Origin: Enoplolaimus lenunculus
Lineage: Eukaryota > Nematoda > Enoplea > Enoplida > Thoracostomopsidae
NCBI GenBank assembly: GCA_030248215.1
Contig: JASANG010001276.1
Location: forward strand, 1 to 64,000
DNA length: 64,000 bases
Direction: 5' to 3'
The notes beneath the pieces are model-generated. The model had not been told where the DNA came from, did no database searches, and was given only the letters and a program-made list of their open reading frames with translations. This document shows, piece after piece, positions 57,852-64,000 of this stretch. Within the stretch, counting starts at the first letter, position 1, and every line of letters starts with the position of its first letter. The position numbers and the translations under genes were made by a program.

Positions 57852-58176
57852 TGCTTAGGCTTAGTCTTAGGCTTAGGCTTAGGCTTAGGTTTAGGTTTAG
57901 GCTTAGGCTTAGGCTTAGGCTTAGGCTTAGGCTTAGGCTTAGGTTTAGGCTTAGGCTTAGGTTTAGGTTTAGGCTTAGGCTTAGGCTTAGGCTTAGGCTT
58001 AGGCTTAGGCTTAGGCTTAGGCTTAGGTTTAGGTTTAGGCTTAGGCTTAGGCTTAGGCTTAGGCTTAGGCTTAGGCTTAGGCTTAGGTTTAGGCTTAGGC
58101 TTAGGCTTAGGCTTAGGCTTAGGTTTAGGCTTAGGCTTAGGTTTAGGTTTAGGCTTAGGCTTAGGCTTAGGCTTAA
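57852..58176 (+). repeat. Interstitial (TTAGGC)n array, about 54 units
   Basis: Almost uninterrupted TTAGGC hexamers with scattered TTAGGT variants, and TTAGTC and TTAAGC near the borders. TTAGGC is the nematode telomere repeat, and the variants are spaced irregularly. The six open frames across it (Leu-Gly, Arg-Leu, Pro-Lys and Leu-Ser repeats and so on) are shadows. Confidence 0.97.
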
Positions 58177-58501
58177 GCTTAAAATGCTCATATTTGCGCA
58201 ATATTAGTTGGAATTAAATTTTGAGGTCGAGAGTCGAGACGCTTAAGAAATTTTGTAAAATGCGTATTTACTTGCTTTATTTCAAACCAAAAATGTTTGA
58301 CCTCACACTAGCATTGCATAAAAATTGACTTTTATTAAGACAAGTGAACTGTCTAAGGTTGTATTATTACTGAAGAATATTAAAAGCATCGGGAGATTTA
58401 TTTAGTGTGTTTTGGGTTCAGCTTCAACTCTTAAGCTCGAGGTGGGCGTCCAAGTTTTGAACTGAACCAAGTCAAAAATACAAAATTGGACGATCACTCA
58501 A
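58177..58501. other. Intergenic, nothing recognised
   Basis: AT-rich. No feature could be supported. Confidence 0.3.
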
Positions 58502-58798
58502 ACAAGAGTGTGCAACTACGGAAATTTGTGTGGTACAAAATGTCCCACCGGGCGTTGCATTTTTTAGCCAACCCCCCTTATTTAGAGGGGATAGTTGAAG
58601 TTTGAAATGAAGAATGCGCATGCTTTTAAAATTATAAACAGAGTTAGCTTACAACTGCAATATTTCAACGTGTAAAATTGAAAAAATTGTCAAACTTGAC
58701 CCCCCTCCCTTATTAAGGGGATAGGGCCAAAAACGCAACGCTTGCCGGGTACATTCTTTTGTATGCAGAACGTACCCAGTTACACACTCTTGTTATAA
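58502..58798. mobile_element. MITE, CAAGAGTGTGCAACT family
   Basis: Ends CAAGAGTGTGCAACT and AGTTACACACTCTTG, inverted copies of one another. Interior motifs GGGGATAG...AAAACGCAACG are shared with 55636-55936. Confidence 0.78.
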
Positions 58799-59099
58799 AG
58801 AGTGGTTGAATTACACGTTTTTGTCTTGTATCAAAAGTTTGAGCGATAATCCTAGGTTATACTTAGGAATGTTCATTCAAATCTTAAGTATGCTTTAAAG
58901 TTTCGAGCTAAACTTTATTTGGTCCTGGAGTCATTCATGCAATACAATCAAGGAAAATTCATATTTATAAACCCTAGTTAGGGAGGGTTTAGGGACCCTA
59001 TCAGCTTACGAACTCTTATTATAGATATATTTAAAAACAATTCTAAATTTCCGTTTCGGAACGAATGCACAAACTGATATCAGAAACTATAGGACTCAC
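58799..59099. repeat. Partial copy of the AATAAGAGG family
   Basis: Matches the interior of 56552-56978 and 62518-62960 (TTGAGCGATAAT...GGTTATACTTAGGAATG, then ATTTATAAACCCTAGTTAGGG-like text). The ends are missing. Confidence 0.6.
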
Positions 59100-59247
59100 G
59101 GCCCATGTTACTTTAAGCGGCGTCCATGTTTCTGGTGGGTCTATAAAAGAGTAGGTTAAGATTCTAGATTACATTTTTTGCTTTGGTTTAGGTTTAGGCT
59201 TAGGAATACGCTTAAACTACTGTTACGCCCCTTCAGTAACATTGGCC
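59100..59247. mobile_element. TTAGGC-core MITE, compact complete copy
   Basis: Inverted ends GGCCCATGTTACTTTAAGCGG and CCCCTTCAGTAACATTGGCC. Flanks GGACTCAC and GGACTGAA share 6 of 8 bases. GTTTAGG/GCTTAGG units lie inside. Confidence 0.8.
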
Positions 59248-59611
59248 GGACTGAATATAGTTTGGTGCTCGATTTGATTTTCTGACAATCTACTGTAAAC
59301 TGTACCTAATAAACATGGACCATTTGTCAAAAAATTTGTTTTCTATGAGCAGGCAAACCCAAAAAATGTAGATTTGACAAACCAAACATAGAAAAATCTC
59401 AAAATCGCCAGATGCTTTTTAAGTTGATCTTTGCTAAGAATGCAATTATAATTCATGGCACAGTTTAATAAACAATATATACCAAACGCATATATATTTT
59501 AGTAACGTTTAAATTGAAATTAAGTTTATAATTTTGCGAAGTAGAATTAGAAATATTCGATTACCTTTCGCATTGGCATAAAGCGAAAAAATAGTTTAAT
59601 AAGGTTTCTTA
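59248..59611. other. Intergenic, nothing recognised
   Basis: AT-rich, without a supported feature. Confidence 0.3.
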
Positions 59612-60479
59612 CAGGGTTGGAACCGGCTCGAACCAAGCCCCGGCGAGCTCGGGCCCATATTTTGGGCTCGAGGGCATAAGTGGGCTTCCGGGACCGGGCC
59701 GCCAGCCAAAATGAATAGCAGCAGTTCCCTGTGTTAGTGCCTAAGCCTTAATAGTGTTTAATATTTTTATTGGCCATATAAATAGCTTGTATGCACATCG
59801 ACGACATGAAGAGATTTTTCAAATCAAGTTTGATTCTCTCTGCTTTTGGTGGAATATGTGGTTTAGCTAAATTGCAATTCGCTCCAAGACCGATTTCAGC
59901 GTAGTTATCTTCAGTTTCAGTTTCCATCAAGAACCGGACTCATTGCAGCAACCAGCGGGCGGAATTTTATCACCAAAAATATTGTGAGGTTTAAAAATTG
60001 CAAGGTACGGACCTTATCATTTAATCACAAAAAATTCTGAGTGAAAAATTTTTTCTGAGGGGAACAATTGTATCCTTACCATTTTATCAGAAAATTTTTG
60101 ATGGGGGGCGTTCGCCCCCTTACCTCCTCCGGATCCGCTAGTGGTGACGGTAAAATCAATCCATTCGGAATTGTAATTGGTTATTTTTGTCACTTTAAGT
60201 CTAAGGTCTCGCCCAGATCTGTCACTCAGTACACACACAACAGACGCACGCAAAACCGGGACGTTTCCTGCTATTCAGTTGGACGTTTTGCATGGGAACG
60301 TTTATATTTTTGTTTATACTTTCTCACGACAGACTGACATGTATGGCACGTATTTGATTAGAAACCACAACTCCGTTTGTTTGGTGTTCTGTTTTGTGCT
60401 CCAAAAAGTATAATCTTAGCGGGTCCGGGCCCATGCGAGCCGAGCCCGGGCCCTAAAACCCAGCCCGGTTCTAACTCTG
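59612..60479. mobile_element. hAT-type element, CGGGCC family, with nested insertion
   Basis: Ends CAGGGTTGGAACCGGCTCG and CCCGGTTCTAACTCTG. Next to both ends are GC-rich GGGCCC/CGAGCC arrays. Flanks GTTTCTTA and GTTTAATA agree at 6 of 8 bases. A GGATCCGCTAGT-type repeat (about 60000-60145) is nested inside. A 60-codon - strand frame at 59748-59930 could be a scrap of transposase but is unrecognised. Confidence 0.75.
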
Positions 60480-60601
60480 GTTTAATATGTAATTTAGCGT
60501 ATGAAGCAAAATATCAGCACTGCAAGTAATATTTCATTGTAAACCAGTATTTCAGTCAAACTCGTTCATTTACCCTTGTTGTACAACTATCGCGATAATT
60601 A

Positions 60602-60826
60602 TTAACATCTGCAAACACCCCGTGCAAATTCATAATTATCATCGTTGTAGCAGCTGTAACTGATACCACGACCGCACTTTTCAGCGCAACATTTCATAAA
60701 CTCAGTACAGTTGCTTGATCGTGCAGTACAGTCGTGTGAATATCTCGGTTGTCCAGTTCCCATAACCATAAGTGACATTGATAAAAATATTACAATCGAT
60801 AAAATATTCATGGTGTTAAAATACAA
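60602..60826 (-). CDS. Small secreted 8-cysteine peptide
   Basis: A single-exon 74-codon frame. The first Met or the Met at position 6 starts a hydrophobic signal peptide (MNILSIVIFLSMSLMVMGTG). The mature part of about 50 residues has eight cysteines spaced C-x6-C-x5-CC-x3-C-x7-C-x12-C-x-C. The CxxxC and final CxC match the cysteine-stabilised alpha-beta pattern of defensin-like peptides, although the usual GxC is not evident. Such peptides are commonly antimicrobial or venom-type ion channel ligands; which applies here is not known. The frame is intact, and a TAA stop follows the last cysteine directly. It lies between repeats with no gene close by. Confidence 0.6.
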   Translation of the reverse strand: MYFNTMNILSIVIFLSMSLMVMGTGQPRYSHDCTARSSNCTEFMKCCAEKCGRGISYSCYNDDNYEFARGVCRC

Positions 60827-60951
60827 ATGATATACTCTATTTTAATAATTGAACCTAAATAAGCTAATAATAAAATGCTACTAGTGACTACGATGGATTT
60901 AGTATCAGAGTGTAAACGATTAGTGCAAACAGTGTCTGATTAATATGTTCT

Positions 60952-61175
60952 AGGCCCATATTCTCAAATGTGTATAGCACCTATCATGAGTTAGCGATAA
61001 GTTTCCAAACGTACGAACATCTGCAATTGCAGATCTGAAATTGGTGCAGAAGTAGGGTAAATCAAACGCAAGAAATGTGCTGAATTTCGAACCTCACCGA
61101 AATCATATTCCAAAAGTACAGGACCTATCACTAAACTGGTGATGGGCGCTATACACATTTGAAGATACGGGCTCT
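60952..61175. mobile_element. Foldback MITE (ATATTCTCAAATG family), second copy
   Basis: Starts GGCCCATATTCTCAAATGTG and ends CGCTATACACATTTGAAGATA, mirroring 2361-2590. Confidence 0.65.
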
Positions 61176-61183
61176 TGATTTTA

Positions 61184-61447
61184 AGCCCTATTCACACGTG
61201 CAAGTTTGTGCTGCGAGAACTTGCATCTGCCATACTTGCACTTGCAAGAAAAACTTGCAGCTGCAAATAATTCATTAAAAACCATAGCTAAAAACTTTGT
61301 TCATATGTGTGAATAACCGTGTAAGCTCACTGAAGTTATTGCAGCCGTTTTCTTATTGGCTAATAAAAAAATGCAAATTCTGCATGCAATTTGCAGCTGC
61401 AAGTTCTCGTGGCAAAAACTTGCACGTGTGAAGAGGTCTTTAAGGTT
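61184..61447. mobile_element. Foldback MITE, TTAA-type, second copy
   Basis: Left end TTAAGCCCTATTCACACGTGC, right end GCACGTGTGAAGAGGTCTTTAA. GCAGCTGCAA motifs lie inside. Same family as 471-743. Confidence 0.72.
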
Positions 61448-62517
61448 AGCTGAATTCTGTGTGCAGTTACCCCCCCATTGAATAAGGGGGTATGGGAAAA
61501 ACGCAGCACGCGGTGGTAATTTTATGTCACGCGTATTTTTGGAAGTTGGTCACTCTTATCATCGACCCTTGGTCCTGCATATAAACAACTAATTTCAAGC
61601 CAGGATTGCAATCACAACCTCGCAGATAGAAGGCCTTTGCCATCACCTCACAGATTAACGAGTCAGTCAATAAAGGCCCAATGGGCTCTCTCGTCTTGTG
61701 GAGACTTTACCCATATGCGCATACGGTAATTGTTAATTGACGGGCATTGTGATTTAATTCTTGTATATAGATTGCTTTAAGTTGCTCACAGTCGACTCTA
61801 TGCCAGAAAATGTTAAACCAGGGAGTTGGTATTTTTATTAGCCGTAAAGGTCAATGCGCCGCCAATTTAATGTGCCCAACGACATAGGAATCGGTTAAAA
61901 ACCAAAGCGCGCTCGGCACCCCTGTAAAACCATTCTTTGCTGTGAAAAACCTCTGAAATTAATGGCTTGCGCTTCAAAACATATAAAGCGCTTTGTATAT
62001 AAATTTTTTAGCGTTTCTCAAAACGTCATTTTTTCATCAGTAAAAATAGCTTTTTCTCAAAATGACAAAAGCGGTTTGTATCTTTGACACGATTTCTTAC
62101 GCGTTTGTTTTAAGGTCATATTGTGTCTTAATGCGTCGGTGTTTGAGCAAAGCTATGAATTGATAAGAAATTTATGACTTGTTTTGCATAAACATGGATG
62201 AAGCAGAAGCAAGACTGGATGAAAGTTTCTTTGCATATAGATAAAAGACGCATACAAACATTTAACTCCACCCGACACAGTAGTGAAATCAGGACACGTA
62301 CCGAACGCCCATGCATACTTGCTAAAATAATATGTTTACATATTATTACGACTCACATTAATAATCCTTCGATATTACCATTTTTACGGCCAATGTTACT
62401 TTTAGGGGCGTCCTATTTTCTCGCGGGACAGCAAGACACAGGAGTGTAATTAGAGCAAACTCATATACTCCTGCCGACAGCATTATATATGCAGATGGGA
62501 CAATGAGACAATCTTGT
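61448..62517. other. Intergenic with repeat scraps
   Basis: Contains part of the GTGCAACT MITE family (61440-61560) and a solitary TTAGGC-MITE end, GGCCAATGTTACTTTTAGGGG, at 62390. The rest holds nothing recognisable, and open frames here lack protein character. Confidence 0.35.
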
Positions 62518-62960
62518 TTACTGTAGTGACCCGAATAAGAGGGGGGACTGATATTTATTTGTCAACCTCCAGAGGGTAACCCCCTTGTTATTCGGTTACG
62601 GACTTTTATTTATTTTTAACCCGCACTCTGCCGTCCTTCGTTACTGATATATATTCGGTACTGCAACTGTCCGTTGAATTAAACGTTTATTTGTCTTGAA
62701 TCAATAGTTTGAGCGATCATGCAAGGTTATACTTAGGAATGTACTTTCAAAAGTTAAATATGTTTTAAACATTCGAACTCAACTATATTAGTTCTTGAAG
62801 TCATTTATGCATTATAATTAGGGATAATTGACATTTATGGACTCAAATTAGGGTTTAGGGACTCTATCCGCTTACGGTCTTTTATTAGGGATACGGACTC
62901 CTATTGATTCGTACACAAAATGGGGACCCCCTTTTTTGATTACCCCCCTTTATTCGGGTC
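62518..62960. mobile_element. Repeat element, ACTGTAGTGACCCGAATAAGA family, full copy
   Basis: Begins ACTGTAGTGACCCGAATAAG and ends near CCCCCTTTATTCGGGTC, so the ends are imperfect inverted repeats. Co-linear with 56552-56978. The last 24 bases of the window resemble its right part. Confidence 0.72.
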
Positions 62961-62965
62961 AAAAT

Positions 62966-63080
62966 CGCTCAGTGAGTCGAATTTGACTCTGGCGGAGTCG
63001 AATTTTGACTCAGTTTGTGTGGTACGAAAAAGCCTATTTCTGAAAGAGTCACAATTTGATTCACCGTGTTTTGCAGTGTA
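62966..63080. mobile_element. Half of the GAGTCAAATTTGACTC palindromic MITE
   Basis: Matches the right arm of 48740-48957 (CTCAGTGAGTCGAATTTGAC, then AAAAAGCCTATTTCTGAAAG) and ends CACCGTGTTTTGCAGTG. Confidence 0.7.
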
Positions 63081-64000
63081 TGTACAGGTACAGTCCAGAA
63101 AATATTCGTTCCCACCCATTTTCCATACGCTTTATTCGTTTGAACTATGCCCACGGCAAGGGAAGGCGGTGGTCTGAGTGATTATAATGAACCAAGGTTT
63201 TTTCGGCCTTCTACAAGCGGATTTGACAATGAAAATATGTCGACGTTTGCAAGCTATTTCCCATAGTTGTACACGTAAGCGAATACTAAGGGCAGATTAA
63301 CGGGATTCAGAGATTTAATAACACTTTCAAATTAACAAAAAACTCAAAATTTTCAATTGAAGTTTACGTATTAACAGAACAGTGCCAAACAGATATTTGC
63401 GGGTTTCCTACAACTCATGAAATATGTTGACGTGACCAGTGATAGTGTAAGTTATGCAAGATATTTTTGGTTTCTTCTTTAAAATCCGTCTAATAATTAG
63501 TGTAAAATATGAATTTGTCAAAATGTTCTATGTTTGGCAACAGATAGCTTCAAAATAATTCTGCAATTGGTAGATATTAAATACTGACTGAAAAAATTAA
63601 TACAGCACTACAATTTAATATTATTATGCTTATTCATTTTAATATTAACACTGCTTGGAATTGCTTAAAAATATTGTTCAATCAACTCAATCAAAATGTT
63701 CACAGCCACTCACTAAAAATAGGCAAAAATGAAGTAAAACTATTGCCAAAGTCTCGGTTTTACTTTACTGTGGTGCTTGGCAAACTTTTACTTAATTTTG
63801 AGCAAACACGAAATTCTTAGTTTTACATTTGCTTAATTAATCAGCAAATGACAGCAGTAGTTTCACTCAGCAACGTACTCAATATGTAGGACACTTATAC
63901 TTACAAAACTTAGCAAAATATAACCAAAGCATTTTACAGAGCACACTTAAAGCGATTATGCCAGGCAGAGAATGAATACGGACTTCTATTCATTGAGACT
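63081..64000. other. Window end, nothing recognised
   Basis: AT-rich. No exon, RNA gene or repeat end could be supported, apart from a possible repeat end in the last 24 bases. Confidence 0.3.

Noticed and set aside
57789-58217. Long open frames coding Leu-Gly, Arg-Leu, Pro-Lys or Leu-Ser repeats
   Set aside because: All are translations of the TTAGGC array, open on both strands in several frames.
1-64000. Firm assignment to nematodes
   Set aside because: TTAGGC is embedded in a transposon family here and the Cys-rich domain match is loose, so the evidence is only suggestive.

Overview
This is a stretch of an intron-rich, AT-rich animal genome. Four spliced protein-coding genes can be read with phase-consistent GT-AG exons. 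A fifth probable gene is a small single-exon secreted peptide. The species cannot be named. An interstitial array of TTAGGC, the telomere hexamer of nematodes, is a hint but not proof, because the same hexamer also forms the core of a local transposon family.

Layout: (1) 1-5.5 kb holds no recognised gene, only foldback transposons. (2) 5503-11775, + strand: a secreted Cys-rich, Thr- and Gln-rich protein in four exons. Its second intron ends in about 53 tandem copies of a 31-bp unit, each carrying its own 3' splice site. (3) 15281-35220, - strand: a complete MSH6 (MutS-alpha) gene of 32 exons and 1238 codons, from PIP box to the last helix. Its introns are full of hAT-type miniature elements. 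(4) 36.6-40.9 kb: a broken Ty3/Gypsy fossil on the - strand, split by a 5'-truncated LINE on the + strand. (5) 41188-44949, + strand: EMC8/9, a subunit of the ER membrane protein complex, five exons, 202 aa. (6) 47218-53561, - strand: a Kv-type potassium channel subunit in six exons. It has an intact T1 domain and voltage sensor, but the GYG selectivity filter and the second proline of the S6 hinge are missing. (7) 53.8-64 kb: mostly repeats, including the TTAGGC array at 57.85-58.18 kb, tRNA-Ser-derived SINE copies, and one short 8-cysteine secreted peptide gene at 60602-60826 (- strand).

The genes do not form a pathway: DNA mismatch repair, ER membrane insertion, membrane excitability and secretion are unrelated jobs. 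What ties the window together is its repeats. Many different short elements share one plan: hAT-like ends, an 8-bp target duplication, and an interior built from arrays of a single hexamer (CCGGAA, ATCGGC, GAGACC, CCTGTT, TTAGGC or CGGGCC type). Several duplications are exact and are listed individually.

The two observations most worth following are the 31-bp splice-acceptor array and the pore-defective Kv subunit.
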